A stretch of 64,000 nt of DNA from Pleomorphomonas sp. T1.2MG-36 (lineage in GTDB: Bacteria > Pseudomonadota > Alphaproteobacteria > Rhizobiales > Pleomorphomonadaceae). Positions 26,854 through 37,798 of the stretch are shown here, in pieces; positions within the stretch are counted from its first letter, which is position 1; every line of letters starts with the position of its first letter. Position numbers and translations under genes: made by a program. The notes under the pieces were generated by a model, which was not told where the DNA came from, ran no database searches, and saw only the letters and a list, made by a program, of their open reading frames with translations. Where the stretch lies: assembly GCF_950100655.1 (NCBI RefSeq), contig NZ_CATNLY010000001.1, positions 1,116,001 through 1,180,000 on the forward strand. Reading direction: 5' to 3'.

Positions 26854-26897
26854 TAGGTCATACACACTGACCTATAAAGGTCAGCAATATTGACCTA
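26854..26897. promoter_or_regulatory. Array of four alternating AGGTCA/TGACCT half-sites before azlC
   Basis: Two dyads of the form AGGTCA-N7-TGACCT occur at 26854-26874 and 26877-26897, with centres 23 bp apart, and the inner half-sites also form TGACCT-ATAA-AGGTCA. A TATAAA at 26873-26878 lies between them. The array ends 13 bp before the azlC start and is a likely operator for a dimeric or tetrameric regulator not encoded next to it. Confidence 0.75.
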
Positions 26898-26910
26898 AGG
26901 AAAGCTGGAC

Positions 26911-27627
26911 ATGACATCACCTCTTGCCGACTTCCGGGCCGGCCTGGTGGCGGTTTTTCCCACCGTCGCCGCCGCCGTGCCCTTCGCCCTCATCCTCGGC
27001 CAGCAGGCGACGGCCAAGGGCCTGACGCCGGCCGAGATGCTCGCCATGTCGTCGATCGTCTTCGCCGGGTCCTCGCAGCTCATCGCAGTGGGCCTCTGGA
27101 GCACGCCGGCGCCGATCGCCGCCCTGGCGCTGATGGCCTTCCTCGTCAATCTCCGCCACACGCTGATGGGCGCCTCGCTGTCCGGCAAGATCGCCCACTT
27201 CGGGCGCCTGCGCTGGCTGGCGGCCTTCCTGCTGACCGACGAGGCGTGGGCGCTCAGCGAACGGCGTGCCATCGACCGGCCGATCAGCCGCACCTTCTAC
27301 TTCACCGTGGCGCTGACCATGTTCGTCTGCTGGCAGATCGCCTCGGTGCTCGGCACGGTGTTCGGCGCCTATCTCGAACACCCCGAGGCCTGGGGGCTCG
27401 ACTTCGCCTTCCCGGCCATCTTCATCGCCCTCGCTCTCGGCTTCTGGAAGGGCACCCGCCGCAGCGGCCCCGTGCTCCTGGCCAGCGCGGTCGTCGCCGT
27501 CGCCGTCCACGCCACGGTGCCCGGCGCCTGGTACGTGATCGCCGGCGCGATCGCCGGCATCGCCGCCGCCGTGATCACCGCGCCGCGCGCCACGGCCGCC
27601 ACTGACGCCAAGGAGACGACGCGATGA
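26911..27627 (+). CDS. azlC: AzlC-family branched-chain amino acid exporter, large subunit
   Basis: A 238-residue inner-membrane protein with seven to eight hydrophobic segments and the conserved FAGSSQL and LVNLRHTLMG motifs of AzlC. With AzlD it exports branched-chain amino acids or analogues such as azaleucine. AAGGAAAG lies before the ATG. It overlaps azlD by four bases and is preceded by the AGGTCA operator array. Confidence 0.92.
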   Translation: MTSPLADFRAGLVAVFPTVAAAVPFALILGQQATAKGLTPAEMLAMSSIVFAGSSQLIAVGLWSTPAPIAALALMAFLVNLRHTLMGASLSGKIAHFGRLRWLAAFLLTDEAWALSERRAIDRPISRTFYFTVALTMFVCWQIASVLGTVFGAYLEHPEAWGLDFAFPAIFIALALGFWKGTRRSGPVLLASAVVAVAVHATVPGAWYVIAGAIAGIAAAVITAPRATAATDAKETTR

Positions 27628-27923
27628 GCATCGATCCCATCAACTTCGCCGCCATCCTGGCGATGGGCGCCCTCACCTACTTCACGCGCATCCTCGGCTT
27701 CCTCATCGCCGACCGGCTGCCCAAATCCGGCCCGGTCCGCGTTGCGCTCGACGCGCTGCCGCCTGCCGTTCTGGTGGCCGTCATCGCCCCCATCGTCATG
27801 GCCGGCCCCATCGAGGCGGTTTCGGGACTGGCGGTGCTGATCGTGGCCCTGCGGTTGCCGCTGATCGCCACGGTTGCCGTGGGCGTCGCCGTCGCGGCGC
27901 TGCTGCGGTTGGCCTTTCTCTGA
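27624..27923 (+). CDS. azlD: AzlD-family branched-chain amino acid exporter, small subunit
   Basis: A 99-residue membrane protein with three to four hydrophobic segments and the AzlD motifs TYFTRILGFLIA and PPAVLVAVIAP. Its ATG overlaps the azlC stop, as expected for the two-component exporter. The gene ends 25 bp before the bidirectional terminator shared with ftsZ. Confidence 0.92.
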   Translation: MSIDPINFAAILAMGALTYFTRILGFLIADRLPKSGPVRVALDALPPAVLVAVIAPIVMAGPIEAVSGLAVLIVALRLPLIATVAVGVAVAALLRLAFL

Positions 27924-27948
27924 CGCCACCGCGAGATGCCATAAAAAG

Positions 27949-27976
27949 AGGCCCGCGAAGTCGCCTTCGCGGGCCT
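27949..27976. terminator. Bidirectional terminator between azlD and ftsZ
   Basis: A perfect 12-bp stem (AGGCCCGCGAAG / CTTCGCGGGCCT) with a TCGC loop. T-rich sequence follows on the plus strand (TGTCTTTTA) and CTTTTTAT on the minus strand, so it can end both azlCD and the whole division cluster. It is the strongest terminator in the window. Confidence 0.92.
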
Positions 27977-27999
27977 TGTCTTTTACGCTCGTGACCGGA

Positions 28000-29823
28000 T
28001 CACTTGCGGCGCAGGAACGCCGGGATCTCCATGTCGTCGTCGGCGGCGCGCGGCGCCGGCTGCGGCGCCATGCGGCCCTGCTGGTCCAGGCGACCGGCAG
28101 CGCCCTGCGCCGGCGCGGCGGCCGGACGCTTGACGAACTCGCTCGCTGCCGAGGGACGCACGGCCGGCTGCTGGACAGCGGCGCGCGGCGCTTCGGGCTG
28201 AGCCTCTTCCTCGCGACGGCCGAGGCCGACGGTGGCGAGGCGACGGAGCAGGCCGAGCGGACGACGCTCGCCGTCATGGTCTTCCGGATGCACCTGCACC
28301 GAGGCGGCAGCCTGACGCTGGGCGATCGGCGGGAACTCCTCGATCGACGGCACGCGGCTGCGCTGGACGACGGCCGACGGACGCTCGGCAACCGGCGGCA
28401 CGTAGGGCTGCTGGGCGAGCGCCGGCTCGGCTGCGCGGACCGGCTGTGCCTGGGCCATCGGAGCGGGCGCGTCGTAGTGGTTCATCGCCGGCTCGTAGGG
28501 CTCGATCGACACGCGCGGGTCGTGCGGCGTCGTGACGGAGCGGAACGGTTCGGGCTCCATCGCCGCCTCGGGCAGCGCAAGCGCCGCTTCGATGGCTTCG
28601 ACGGAGGAGACCTGCGCGGCAGCGGCGACAGCCTGGGCGTAGTTCGGAACCGGCGCGGGCGCAGGGGCGATCGACGCGGCCGGCATGGCCTCGCGGATCA
28701 CCGCCGGGCGCACGGCCGGCTGGTTAAAAGGCTGCCGCACCTCCTGAGCCGCGACAGCGGCGGCAGCAGACGTGGTCACCTGGACGGGGCGGGTCGGCGC
28801 GGCGCGGCCGATGGCGTCGGCGCTGTTGTTGCGCACCACCGACTCCTGACGGACCAGCTCCGGCTCGATGCCGGTGGCGACCACCGACACGCGGATCATG
28901 CCTTCCATGGTGTCGTCGAAGGTGGCGCCGAGAATGATGTTGGCTTCGGAGTCGACTTCTTCGCGAATGCGGGTCGCCGCTTCGTCGACCTCGAACAGCG
29001 TCAGGTCCTTGCCGCCGGTGATCGAGATCAGGAGGCCCTGCGCGCCCTGCATCGACACTTCGTCGAGCAGCGGATTGGCAATCGCGGCCTCGGCGGCCTG
29101 GATGGCGCGCTTCTCGCCGGACGCTTCGCCCGTGCCCATCATCGCCTTGCCCATGCCGCGCATGATCGAGCGCACGTCGGCGAAGTCGAGGTTGATCAGG
29201 CCTTCCTTCACCATCAGGTCGGTGATGCAGGCGACGCCCGAGTAGAGCACCTGGTCGGCCATCGCGAAGGCGTCGGCGAAGGTGGTGCGCTCGTTGGCGA
29301 TGCGGAACAGGTTCTGGTTGGGGATGCAGATCAGCGTGTCGACCGAGTTCTGCAGCTCCTGGATGCCGGCGTCGGCGATCTTCATGCGGCGGGCGCCTTC
29401 GAACTGGAAGGGCTTGGTGGTGACGCCGACGGTGAGTATGCCGTGCTCGCGAGCCGCGCGGGCGATCACCGGCGCAGCGCCGGTACCCGTGCCGCCGCCC
29501 ATGCCGCAGGTGATGAACACCATGTGGCTGCCGGCGAGATGATCGTTGATCTCGTCGATCACTTCCTCGGCGGCCGCGCGGCCGACTTCCGGCTGCGAGC
29601 CGGCGCCAAGGCCCTCGGTGACCGCAACGCCCATCTGGATGATGCGTTCGGCCCGAGAGGAGGCCAGAGCCTGCGCATCCGTGTTCGCCACGACGAACTC
29701 GACGCCCTGCAGGCCGGACTGGATCATGTTGTTGACGGCGTTGCCGCCGGCGCCACCCACACCGAAGACTGTGATCCTCGGCTTGAGCTCCGTGAGGTCG
29801 GGCATCTTTAGGTTAATCGTCAT
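28000..29823 (-). CDS. ftsZ: Cell division protein FtsZ
   Basis: A 607-residue tubulin-like GTPase that forms the division ring. The GTP-binding signature GGGTGTG lies at residues 109-115 and the T7 catalytic loop NLDFAD near 211. The globular part ends near residue 320; a Pro-, Ala- and Glu-rich linker of about 270 residues, long even for alphaproteobacteria, leads to the conserved C-terminal peptide MEIPAFLRR that binds FtsA and other partners. The ATG at 29823 follows GAGGCAACC. It is 129 bp after ftsA, enough for its own promoter, and is the last gene of the cluster. Confidence 0.97.
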   Translation of the reverse strand: MTINLKMPDLTELKPRITVFGVGGAGGNAVNNMIQSGLQGVEFVVANTDAQALASSRAERIIQMGVAVTEGLGAGSQPEVGRAAAEEVIDEINDHLAGSHMVFITCGMGGGTGTGAAPVIARAAREHGILTVGVTTKPFQFEGARRMKIADAGIQELQNSVDTLICIPNQNLFRIANERTTFADAFAMADQVLYSGVACITDLMVKEGLINLDFADVRSIMRGMGKAMMGTGEASGEKRAIQAAEAAIANPLLDEVSMQGAQGLLISITGGKDLTLFEVDEAATRIREEVDSEANIILGATFDDTMEGMIRVSVVATGIEPELVRQESVVRNNSADAIGRAAPTRPVQVTTSAAAAVAAQEVRQPFNQPAVRPAVIREAMPAASIAPAPAPVPNYAQAVAAAAQVSSVEAIEAALALPEAAMEPEPFRSVTTPHDPRVSIEPYEPAMNHYDAPAPMAQAQPVRAAEPALAQQPYVPPVAERPSAVVQRSRVPSIEEFPPIAQRQAAASVQVHPEDHDGERRPLGLLRRLATVGLGRREEEAQPEAPRAAVQQPAVRPSAASEFVKRPAAAPAQGAAGRLDQQGRMAPQPAPRAADDDMEIPAFLRRK

Positions 29824-29952
29824 GGTTGCCTCGTTATTCTGCAAGCGGCTCTCGCCGATACGTCCTCTGTCCTCAAATCAGCGGCCGCCGCTGCAACCGC
29901 ACGCTCTTTTTTACGCCTGTTACGCACCAATCCGCTCCGTTGCCGGCGCGGA

Positions 29953-31269
29953 TCAGAAACTCTCTCGGAACCACGCTCCCATTCGGGAAACGAAGCCGCC
30001 GTTGGCGGCCAGCGCCATCGATTTTCGCCGGCCGGAAAACTGTTCGATCTGGGCCACCTGCGGGTAGATCATCAGACCCACCGCCGTGGCGAAGGCTGCC
30101 CCGCGCGCCGCCTCCGGCAACCCGGCGACGCCGACCGGCCGGCCGAGCCGGACGTTGCGGCCGAGCACCTTGCGAGCAAGCTCGGGCAAACCCGTCAGCT
30201 GGCTGGCGCCACCGGTCAGAACGACGCGCCGGCCGACGCGACCCGCGAATCCCGAAGCATGCAACCGATCGCGCACCACCTCAAGAGTCTCTTCGACACG
30301 CGGGCGAATGATCTCGACCAGTTGCGCGCGAGTCACTTGATGGGCCACGTCGTCGTCGCCGACCGGCTCGACGGTGACCATGTCGCGCTCGTCGCTGTCG
30401 GTGGCGATCACCGAGCCGTAGAGCGCCTTGATGCGCTCGGCGTCGACGAGGCGGGCCGACAGCGCCCGCGCCAGATCCATGGTGACGTGGTGGCCGCCAA
30501 GGCCGAAGGCGTCGACATGGACGCACTGGCCGTCGGCGAAGACGGAAATCTTGGTGGTGCCGCCGCCGATGTCGACGCAGGCGACGCCCATCTGCGTCTC
30601 GTCGTCGACCAGCGTCGACAGGCCCGACGCATAGGGCGTGGCGACCATGGTCTCGACTTCGAGATGCGCCCGGTTGACCGAGATCTCGAGGTTCCTGAGC
30701 GGCACGGCGTCGGCCGAAACGAGGTGCGTGTCCACCGACAGCGACGAGCCGATCATGCCGCGCGGATCGCGGATGCCGCGGTTGTTGTCGAGCGCGTAGC
30801 CGATCGGCAGCGCGTGGACGATGGTGCGGCCATCCTTGACCTTGTAGGAGGCGCCGATTTCCAGCACGCGCTGGATGTCGTTCTCCGAGACTTCCGAGCC
30901 GGAGAGATCGTACTTGACCGAGAAGGTTTCCGAGCCGAGCCGCCCGCAGGACAGCGAGACGATCAGCGACTCCACGGTCAGGCCGGCCATGCGCTCGGCG
31001 GCGTCGACGGCGAGGCGGATCGCCTTTTCCGCCTGATCGAGGTCGACCACTGCGCCGGCCTTGATGCCGCGCGAGCGCTGATAGCCGAAGCCGAGCACTT
31101 CGATGAGATGGGTACGACCGGGCAGCACGTCGCCGATCGGCCGCGGCGTCAGGCGGGCGATGACGCAGCAGATCTTGGAGGTGCCCACGTCGAGCACCGA
31201 AACGATGACGGGGCGCTTGGGCGGCAGCGGCCGCATGCGCTGAACGCGGGCGTCGGATGCGTGGGTCAT
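29953..31269 (-). CDS. ftsA: Cell division protein FtsA
   Basis: A 438-residue actin-like ATPase that anchors FtsZ to the membrane. The phosphate-1 region VLDVGTSKICCVIA, the phosphate-2 motif VDIGGGTTKISVF and the adenosine motif VVLTGGASQL are present, and a C-terminal amphipathic segment (GAWFRESF) can bind the membrane. The start overlaps the ftsQ stop by four bases; the open frame upstream runs through ftsQ in a shadow frame. Confidence 0.96.
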   Translation of the reverse strand: MTHASDARVQRMRPLPPKRPVIVSVLDVGTSKICCVIARLTPRPIGDVLPGRTHLIEVLGFGYQRSRGIKAGAVVDLDQAEKAIRLAVDAAERMAGLTVESLIVSLSCGRLGSETFSVKYDLSGSEVSENDIQRVLEIGASYKVKDGRTIVHALPIGYALDNNRGIRDPRGMIGSSLSVDTHLVSADAVPLRNLEISVNRAHLEVETMVATPYASGLSTLVDDETQMGVACVDIGGGTTKISVFADGQCVHVDAFGLGGHHVTMDLARALSARLVDAERIKALYGSVIATDSDERDMVTVEPVGDDDVAHQVTRAQLVEIIRPRVEETLEVVRDRLHASGFAGRVGRRVVLTGGASQLTGLPELARKVLGRNVRLGRPVGVAGLPEAARGAAFATAVGLMIYPQVAQIEQFSGRRKSMALAANGGFVSRMGAWFRESF

Positions 31270-32174
31270 GCTCCCTGCTCCCGCTTCTTGAGGGCCTTGT
31301 TGCGCGCCGCCACCAATTCGTCGCGGGCCTTGCGTGCATCGTCGCTGAGGCGAACCACCAGCCGGTCGGGCAGGCGCAGGTCGACGACAGTGATGTCGCG
31401 GTCGAGCAGGCCGGATGCCTTGTCGGTCTCCTGCAACTCGGTCACCGCCTTCTGCGCGTTCACTTCCGGCAGCATCACCTGCACGCCGTTGTCGAGGAAC
31501 AGGTCCCAGCGCCGGTCGGACACCAGCATCGAGGCGCGCACCTTCTTCTGCAGGTCCGGAACGTCGTCGAGCAGCGACGTGATCTCGGCCACCTTGAGCT
31601 GGGCGCCCTGGCCGACCACGCGCGGCAGGCGGGAATAACGGGTTTCCAGGCGGTCGGTGATGATCTTGCCGGCGCTGTCGACCACCACCACGGGGGCGTC
31701 GATCGACGGCTGCCAGAGGGCGGCCGGCACGCGTTCCTCGATGATCACCCGGAGCGTGTCCGGGTAGAGCTTCATCACCGAGACGTCCTTGACCCAGGGA
31801 ATGGACTGCAGGCGCTCGCGGGCGGCGGCGGCGTCGTAGAAGAACAGCGACTGGCCCGAATGGATCGACAGCGTGTCGAGCACGTCGCCCTCGTCGATCT
31901 CGCGCTGGCCGGTGATGCGGACAGCGGAGACGCGGAAGCCGAGCTCGGCCGTGGTGTCGTTCAGAACTTCGCCGGTACGGTCCGACAGCACCATGCCGTA
32001 GGCGCCCCAGGCGAGGAGATAGGCAACGGACATGGCGACGCCGGCGCCGCGCGGCAGCGCCGCGAGCAGGCCGGCCGGACGCCAGATGGGCTTGCGACGC
32101 AGGCGCGAAACACCGCGACGGCCGAAGAGGAAGAACCTCTTTCGCCCCGCCGGCTTCGCCATGCCTGTCGTCAT
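31266..32174 (-). CDS. ftsQ: Cell division protein FtsQ
   Basis: A 302-residue bitopic membrane protein that links early and late divisome proteins. A basic cytoplasmic tail of about 40 residues ([13 protein letters not shown]) precedes a transmembrane segment near [17 protein letters not shown], then a POTRA domain ([17 protein letters not shown]) and the FtsQ beta domain with the [18 protein letters not shown] motif given in part. The ATG at 32174 overlaps the ddlB stop (ATGA), which fixes the start despite upstream open frame. Confidence 0.94.
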   Translation of the reverse strand: MTTGMAKPAGRKRFFLFGRRGVSRLRRKPIWRPAGLLAALPRGAGVAMSVAYLLAWGAYGMVLSDRTGEVLNDTTAELGFRVSAVRITGQREIDEGDVLDTLSIHSGQSLFFYDAAAARERLQSIPWVKDVSVMKLYPDTLRVIIEERVPAALWQPSIDAPVVVVDSAGKIITDRLETRYSRLPRVVGQGAQLKVAEITSLLDDVPDLQKKVRASMLVSDRRWDLFLDNGVQVMLPEVNAQKAVTELQETDKASGLLDRDITVVDLRLPDRLVVRLSDDARKARDELVAARNKALKKREQGA

Positions 32175-33094
32175 CGCCTGCAACTTGCGTCCTCCACCAT
32201 CCAACTGACCAGCTCGCCGAAACCGATGCCCGCATGAGCGGCCATTTCCGGCACCAGCGAGGTCGCCGTCATTCCCGGTTGCGTATTCACTTCGAGGCAA
32301 ATCAGCTGCCCCGTGCCGTCGCCCTTGTCGTCGAAGCGGAAATCGGCCCGGCTGACGCCGCGGCAGCCGAGCGAACGGTGCGCTTCGAGGGCCAATGTTT
32401 GAATATTTTGGTAAATAAAGGGTGAAAGGTTGGCGGGCAGAACGTGTTTGGACCCACCTGGACGGTACTTGGCGTCATAATCATAGAAGGCATCGCCTTG
32501 CGGCAACACTTCGATGACGTCGAGGGCTCGGTCGCCCATCACGCCGCACGTAAGTTCCCGCCCCGGAATGTATTTTTCCACCATGACCTCGTCGCCGAAC
32601 CGCCAGTCGGGGCGGGCGAGCTCCTGCGGCGGATGGGCCGCGCCGGCCGGAACGATGATCACGCCGAAGCTCGATCCTTCGGCCGGCGGCTTAACCACGT
32701 AGGGCGGTTCGAGCACGTGCGCGTTAACCACTTCGAGCCTGTGGACCAGCTTGTGCTCGGCCACGGGGATGCCGGCCGCCTTCATCACGTGCTTGGCCTT
32801 GGGCTTGTTCATGGCCAGAGCCGAGGCCAGAACGCCCGAATGCGTGTAGGGAATGTCCATCACTTCGAGGATGCCCTGCACGGTGCCGTCCTCTCCGTAG
32901 ATGCCATGCAGCGCGTTGAAGCAGACGTCGGGCCGGAGCTCCTCCAGCACGGCAGCCACCGTGCGATCGACGTCGACGCGGGTGACGCGGTAGCCGCGCG
33001 CCTCCAGCGCGTCGGCGCAGGCCTTGCCCGAATTGAGGCTGACCGGCCGCTCCGACGACCAACCGCCCATCAACACCGCCACATGCTTGGCCAT
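32171..33094 (-). CDS. ddlB: D-alanine--D-alanine ligase
   Basis: A 307-residue ATP-grasp enzyme that makes the D-Ala-D-Ala dipeptide for MurF. The N-terminal [17 protein letters not shown], the [19 protein letters not shown]-binding segment and the metal-binding [10 protein letters not shown] motif are all present. The ATG at 33094 after AAGGGGACAGAGCG is preferred to one ten codons upstream. It is 62 bp after murB and overlaps ftsQ. Confidence 0.95.
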   Translation of the reverse strand: MAKHVAVLMGGWSSERPVSLNSGKACADALEARGYRVTRVDVDRTVAAVLEELRPDVCFNALHGIYGEDGTVQGILEVMDIPYTHSGVLASALAMNKPKAKHVMKAAGIPVAEHKLVHRLEVVNAHVLEPPYVVKPPAEGSSFGVIIVPAGAAHPPQELARPDWRFGDEVMVEKYIPGRELTCGVMGDRALDVIEVLPQGDAFYDYDAKYRPGGSKHVLPANLSPFIYQNIQTLALEAHRSLGCRGVSRADFRFDDKGDGTGQLICLEVNTQPGMTATSLVPEMAAHAGIGFGELVSWMVEDASCRR

Positions 33095-33156
33095 CGCTCT
33101 GTCCCCTTGCTGGCGGCCCGACATGCGATGTAGCCGCCCCTATCCCGTCGTGCGGA

Positions 33157-34101
33157 TCACTTGCCGAGAAACGGCTCGACCTCGGCGCCCGGCGCGAAGG
33201 CGCCCAGCCGCTTGATTTCCCAGTCGAGACGGATGCCGCTCGTCTCCAGCACCCGCGCCCGCACCGTCTCGCCGAGCAGCTCGACGTCATGGGCGGTCGC
33301 ATCGCCGGTGTTGATCAGGAAGTTGCAGTGCATCTCGCTGACCTGCGCATCGCCGACCTTGAAGCCGCGACAGCCGGCCGCGTCGATCAGCTTCCAGGCC
33401 GAATGACCCGGCGGGTTCTTGAAGGTGGAGCCGCCGGTGCGCGCCTTGATCGGCTGCGACGCCTCGCGATGCTCGGTGACCGCCTTCATCGCCTCGGAGA
33501 TGCTCTCCTTGTCGGCCGGGATGCCTTCCAGCACCGCCGACGTGAAGATGAAGCCGGGCGGCGGCGCCGAGTGGCGATAGGAGTAGCCGAGCTCGCCGAC
33601 CGGCAGCGTCACGGCTTCGCCCTCGCGGGTGACGCCACGCACCTCGACCACCCGCTCGGCAGTCTCCGACCCGTGGGCTCCGGCGTTCATGGTCAGAGCG
33701 CCGCCGAGGCCGCCGGGAATGCCGTGATAGAAGGCAAAGCCGGAGAGGCCGAGGTCCAGCGCCTTGGCAGCCAGGAACTTGTCGGGGATGGCGGCGCCTG
33801 CCCGGATGCGGGTCGGCGACAGCGCCTCGGTGCCGCCGAAGCCGCGCACCGACAGGCGGATCACCACGCCGGAAAGTCCGCCGTCGCGGATCAGGAGGTT
33901 GGAGCCGAGGCCGATGACGGTGACCGGCACATCGGCCGGCGTGAGCTTCAGGAAAGCCTGGAGGTCGGCCTCGTCGGCCGGTTGGAACAGGATTTCCGCC
34001 GGTCCGCCCACCCGGAACCACACGAGGTCCTTCAGCGACCGGTTGTCCTCGATCGGGCCACGGATATGCGAGGTGTCGCCGAGGCGGTCGCGCAACGCCA
34101 T
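33157..34101 (-). CDS. murB: UDP-N-acetylenolpyruvoylglucosamine reductase
   Basis: A 314-residue FAD enzyme that reduces UDP-GlcNAc-enolpyruvate to UDP-MurNAc. FAD-binding motifs [14 protein letters not shown] and [18 protein letters not shown] are clear. The catalytic Ser is in GGSTFKNP, and the final acid-base Glu probably lies in the GAEVEPF segment; this is the shorter, type II-like form. The start ATG shares a base with the murC stop (TGATG). Confidence 0.95.
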   Translation of the reverse strand: MALRDRLGDTSHIRGPIEDNRSLKDLVWFRVGGPAEILFQPADEADLQAFLKLTPADVPVTVIGLGSNLLIRDGGLSGVVIRLSVRGFGGTEALSPTRIRAGAAIPDKFLAAKALDLGLSGFAFYHGIPGGLGGALTMNAGAHGSETAERVVEVRGVTREGEAVTLPVGELGYSYRHSAPPPGFIFTSAVLEGIPADKESISEAMKAVTEHREASQPIKARTGGSTFKNPPGHSAWKLIDAAGCRGFKVGDAQVSEMHCNFLINTGDATAHDVELLGETVRARVLETSGIRLDWEIKRLGAFAPGAEVEPFLGK

Positions 34102-35513
34102 CACGCCCCCTCCGCCTGCGCCTTGAGCTGGCCAGGCAGCGCGTAGGCCCACTGGGTGATGTTGCCGGCGCCGAGGCAGACCACCATGTCGCCGGGGCGC
34201 GCGACCGAGGCGATGGTCGCCGCCAGCTTGTCCGGCCCTTCCAGGGCGCGGGCGTCGCGATGGCCGGCCGCCTTGATGCCGGAGACGAGGTGATCCTTGT
34301 CGGCGCCCTCGATCGGCTGCTCGCCGGCCGGATAGACGTCGGCGATGATCACCGTGTCGGCATCGTTGAAGGCCTTGCAGAAATCGGGGAACAGCGAATG
34401 CAGGCGGCTGTAGCGGTGCGGCTGCATCACCGCCACCACCTTGCCGGCCGCGCCTTCGCGCGCCGCGCGGAGCACCGCCATGATCTCCACCGGATGGTGG
34501 CCGTAGTCGTCGTAGATGGTGACGCCGTTGAAGTCGCCGGTGCGGGTGAAGCGGCGCTTGACGCCGCCGAAGGCGCCTAACCCCTTGCGGATCGCTTCGG
34601 CCGAGATGCCCAGCCGATGGGCGACGGCGATCGCCGCCGTGGCGTTGGACACGTTGTGCCGTCCGGGCATCGGCAGCTCCAGCGCCGGAATGACCGTCTC
34701 CTCGCCGCTGACGCGGTCGCGGATCTCCACGGAGAAGCGCGAATGGCCGCCCTCGATGCGAAGGTCGGTGAAGCGGGCGTCGGCCTGCGGGTTCTGCCCG
34801 TAGGTGATGATGCGCCGGTCCTCGATCTTCGACACCAGCGCCTGCACTTCCGGATGATCGAGGCACATCACGGCGAAGCCGTAGAAGGGCACGTTCTCGA
34901 TGAACTGCCTGAAGGCGGCGCGGGCGGCATCGAAGGTGCCGTAGTGATCGAGGTGCTCGGGATCGATGTTGGTGACGATGGCGATGTCGGCCGGCAGCTT
35001 CACGAAGGTGCCGTCGCTCTCGTCGGCCTCCACCACCATCCAGTCGCCGGCGCCCATGCGGGCGTTGGTGCCATAGGCGTTGATGATGCCGCCGTTGATC
35101 ACCGTGGGATCGAAGCCGCCGGCATCGAGCAGCGCCGCCACCAGCGAGGTGGTGGTGGTCTTGCCGTGGGTGCCGCCGATGGCGATCGCCTGCTTGAAGC
35201 GCATCAGCTCGGCCAGCATCTCGGCGCGGCGGACGATCGGCAGATGGCGCTCGCGGGCCGCCACCAGCTCGGGATTGTCGCGCTTGATGGCCGAGGAGAC
35301 CACCAGCACCTCGGCGGCGCCGAGGTTCTCGGCCTTGTGGCCGACCGTCACCGGAATGCCGGAGGCGCGAAGGCGCTCGACGTTGGCGTTCTCGGCCTGG
35401 TCGGAGCCCTGCACGCGGTAGCCGAGATCGGCAAGCACTTCGGCGATGCCGCTCATGCCGATGCCGCCGATGCCGACGAAATGAACCGGCCCGATGTCGC
35501 GGGGCATTTTCAT
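34101..35513 (-). CDS. murC: UDP-N-acetylmuramate--L-alanine ligase
   Basis: A 470-residue Mur ligase that adds L-Ala to UDP-MurNAc. The N-terminal dinucleotide-like motif [16 protein letters not shown]-binding GTHGKTTTT (residues 114-122), [10 protein letters not shown] and [10 protein letters not shown] are all present. It overlaps murG by four bases and murB by one, in the usual murG-murC-murB order. Confidence 0.96.
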   Translation of the reverse strand: MKMPRDIGPVHFVGIGGIGMSGIAEVLADLGYRVQGSDQAENANVERLRASGIPVTVGHKAENLGAAEVLVVSSAIKRDNPELVAARERHLPIVRRAEMLAELMRFKQAIAIGGTHGKTTTTSLVAALLDAGGFDPTVINGGIINAYGTNARMGAGDWMVVEADESDGTFVKLPADIAIVTNIDPEHLDHYGTFDAARAAFRQFIENVPFYGFAVMCLDHPEVQALVSKIEDRRIITYGQNPQADARFTDLRIEGGHSRFSVEIRDRVSGEETVIPALELPMPGRHNVSNATAAIAVAHRLGISAEAIRKGLGAFGGVKRRFTRTGDFNGVTIYDDYGHHPVEIMAVLRAAREGAAGKVVAVMQPHRYSRLHSLFPDFCKAFNDADTVIIADVYPAGEQPIEGADKDHLVSGIKAAGHRDARALEGPDKLAATIASVARPGDMVVCLGAGNITQWAYALPGQLKAQAEGA

Positions 35514-36637
35514 GGACGTAGTTCCTTGGAAGCAAAATCGGCGGGCTTGCCGCCGGAGGCGATGAATTCGACGAGATCGGCCAGGCGCTCCACCGCGTCG
35601 GGGCGGCCTTCGCCCTTGGCGGCGGCGGCCATGGCGGACAGGCGGGCAGGCGCACGCACGAGGCCGGTGATGAGATCGGCCAGCTTGTCCGGCGTCAGGG
35701 ATGCCTGCTCGGCCATGATGGCGCCACCCGCCCTTTCGAGGCCGAGGGCGTTGGTCTTCTGATCGTTGTCGAGCGCATGCGGCAGAGGCACCAGAACCGA
35801 GGGACGGCCGATGACGGTGAGCTCGGCCACCGACGAGGCGCCGGAACGGCAGACGACGAGGTGGGCGTTGGCGATGCGGGCCGGCAGGTCGACGAAGAAG
35901 GGCGCGATCTCGTGGTCGAGGCCGAGCCGGGCGTAGACGGCGCCGACGCGGTCGAGATCCTCGGGCCGCACCTGCTGCACGAGGCGCAGTCGCGCCGCCA
36001 CGTCGGCGGGCATCCGTTCGAGGGCCGGCGGCATCAGGTCGCCGAACACCCGGGCGCCCTGGCTGCCGCCGAACACCAGAAGGTCGATCTTGCCGCCCTC
36101 GGTCGGCTCGCGATAGGGGGCGACGGCGGCAAGCACCTTCGGCCGCACCGGGTTGCCGGTGACCACGGCGCGCGCGGCGCCCGCGCCCATCAGGCCGGTG
36201 TCCTTGAAGGTGGTGGCGATGGCCGTCACGCGCGGCGCCAGGAAGCGGTTGGCCCTGCCCATCACCGCGTTGGCCTCGTGGACGATGGTCGGCCGCTTGG
36301 TCAGCCAGGCAGCGAGCAGCGGCGGCAGCGTCGGATAGCCGCCGAAGCCGATGGTGGCCGCCGGATCGAGCTTGCGCACCAGCGACAACGACTGCAACTC
36401 GCCGCGCGCCAGATTGGCGGCCGACTTCAGGAGGCCGAGCGGCGACCGGTCGCCGAAAGTCGCCGAGGCGATGATGTGGATCTCGCTGGCGGGAAACTCG
36501 GAGCCGTAGTTGTTGGCCCGGTGGTCGGTGGCGAGATGGATGTCGAAACCGCGCGGGGCCAGCGCATAGGCAAGCGATTCGGCAGGGAAGAGATGGCCGC
36601 CGGTTCCGCCGGCGGCGATCAGGATGGTACGGGTCAT
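35510..36637 (-). CDS. murG: Undecaprenyl-PP-MurNAc-pentapeptide GlcNAc transferase
   Basis: A 375-residue GT-B glycosyltransferase at the inner membrane face that turns lipid I into lipid II. The first glycine loop [12 protein letters not shown], the second GGSQGARV and the donor-binding [15 protein letters not shown] segment are intact. It starts three bases after the ftsW stop and overlaps murC. Confidence 0.96.
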   Translation of the reverse strand: MTRTILIAAGGTGGHLFPAESLAYALAPRGFDIHLATDHRANNYGSEFPASEIHIIASATFGDRSPLGLLKSAANLARGELQSLSLVRKLDPAATIGFGGYPTLPPLLAAWLTKRPTIVHEANAVMGRANRFLAPRVTAIATTFKDTGLMGAGAARAVVTGNPVRPKVLAAVAPYREPTEGGKIDLLVFGGSQGARVFGDLMPPALERMPADVAARLRLVQQVRPEDLDRVGAVYARLGLDHEIAPFFVDLPARIANAHLVVCRSGASSVAELTVIGRPSVLVPLPHALDNDQKTNALGLERAGGAIMAEQASLTPDKLADLITGLVRAPARLSAMAAAAKGEGRPDAVERLADLVEFIASGGKPADFASKELRP

Positions 36638-36640
36638 GTG

Positions 36641-37798
36641 TCAGCCTCGGCCGGGCAACGGCGAAAATTCGATCGGCGCCACGAACCGGGTCTGGTCGGG
36701 CCGCTTGCGGGTCAGCGCCAGCAGCATGCCCATGGAGAGGGCCACCGCCACCAGCGACGAGCCGCCGTAGGAAATGAAGGGAAGCGTCATGCCCTTGGCC
36801 GGCATCAGGTGCAGGTTCACTGCCATGTTGATGCAGGACTGCAGGCCGAACTGCATGATGAGGCCGGTGGCGGCAAGGCGGACGTAGCCGTCATTCTCCT
36901 TCATGGCGTGGCTGATGCCGCGCAGCACCACGAAGGCGAACACCAGGGCAAGGCACATGCAAAGGATCAGCCCGAACTCCTCGCCCAGCACGGCGAACAC
37001 GAAGTCGGTGTGGCTGTCGGGCAGGATGCGCTTGAAGGTGCCCTCGCCCGGTCCCTGCCCCCACCAGCCGCCATTGATGAAGGCTTCCTGCGCCGTCTGC
37101 ACCTGGAAGGTGTCGCCGACCTCGGGATTCATGAAGCGCTCGATGCGCGAGCGGACGTGCGGCACCAGCGTGTAGGCCGAGAGAATGCCGGTGGCGCCGG
37201 CACCGGCGAACACCACGATCCACATCCAGCTCATGCCGGAGATGAAGAACAGGCCGGCCCAGGTCAAGCAGATCAGCATGGTCTGGCCGAAGTCGGGCTG
37301 GGCGACGAACAGCGCCGCCACGATGCCGAGCAGCAGCATGGAGAAACTGCGGCCGGGCAGATCGGGCCGCTTCTGCCCCTCGGCGAGCAGGAAGCCGACG
37401 AGGATGGCGAACATCGGCTTCATGAATTCCGACGGCTGCACCGACATGCCCAGGATGGTGATCCAGCGGCGCGAGCCCTTGACCTCGGGCCCGATCAGCA
37501 GCGTCAGGATCAACAGGCCGACGCAGACGATGAAGCCGGCCAGCGCCGCCCGCCGGATCTGCTTGGGATTGAGGAAGGAGACGCCGATCAGCGTGAAGAC
37601 GGCGGGAATCGCGAACATCGCCTGCCGTTTGACGAAATAGTAGCTGTCGGCGATGCCGATGCGCTCGGCGACCGCGGGGCTCGCCGCCAGCGACAGCACG
37701 ATGCCGCCGAAAATCAGCGCCAGGAAGGCGATGAGCAGGAGCTTGTCGACGGTGAACCACCAATCGGCCACCGGGTTGCGTTCGGCACGCGATACCAT
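36641..37798 (-). CDS. ftsW: Lipid II polymerase / divisome protein FtsW
   Basis: A 385-residue SEDS-family membrane protein with about ten transmembrane segments. It polymerises septal glycan together with FtsI. Conserved segments include [24 protein letters not shown] with the catalytic-loop Asp, and SYGGSSL near the end. The ATG shares one base with the murD stop (TGATG). Upstream open frame is a shadow inside murD. Confidence 0.95.
   Translation of the reverse strand: MVSRAERNPVADWWFTVDKLLLIAFLALIFGGIVLSLAASPAVAERIGIADSYYFVKRQAMFAIPAVFTLIGVSFLNPKQIRRAALAGFIVCVGLLILTLLIGPEVKGSRRWITILGMSVQPSEFMKPMFAILVGFLLAEGQKRPDLPGRSFSMLLLGIVAALFVAQPDFGQTMLICLTWAGLFFISGMSWMWIVVFAGAGATGILSAYTLVPHVRSRIERFMNPEVGDTFQVQTAQEAFINGGWWGQGPGEGTFKRILPDSHTDFVFAVLGEEFGLILCMCLALVFAFVVLRGISHAMKENDGYVRLAATGLIMQFGLQSCINMAVNLHLMPAKGMTLPFISYGGSSLVAVALSMGMLLALTRKRPDQTRFVAPIEFSPLPGRG

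Noticed and set aside
29953..32235. 760-codon frame joining ftsQ region and ftsA
   Set aside because: The upstream part is an out-of-frame reading of ftsQ; ftsA begins at 31269 overlapping the ftsQ stop.
33157..35655. 832-codon frame suggesting a MurC-MurB fusion
   Set aside because: The N-terminal part is a shadow frame of murC, which is intact in another frame; the two genes only share one base at TGATG.
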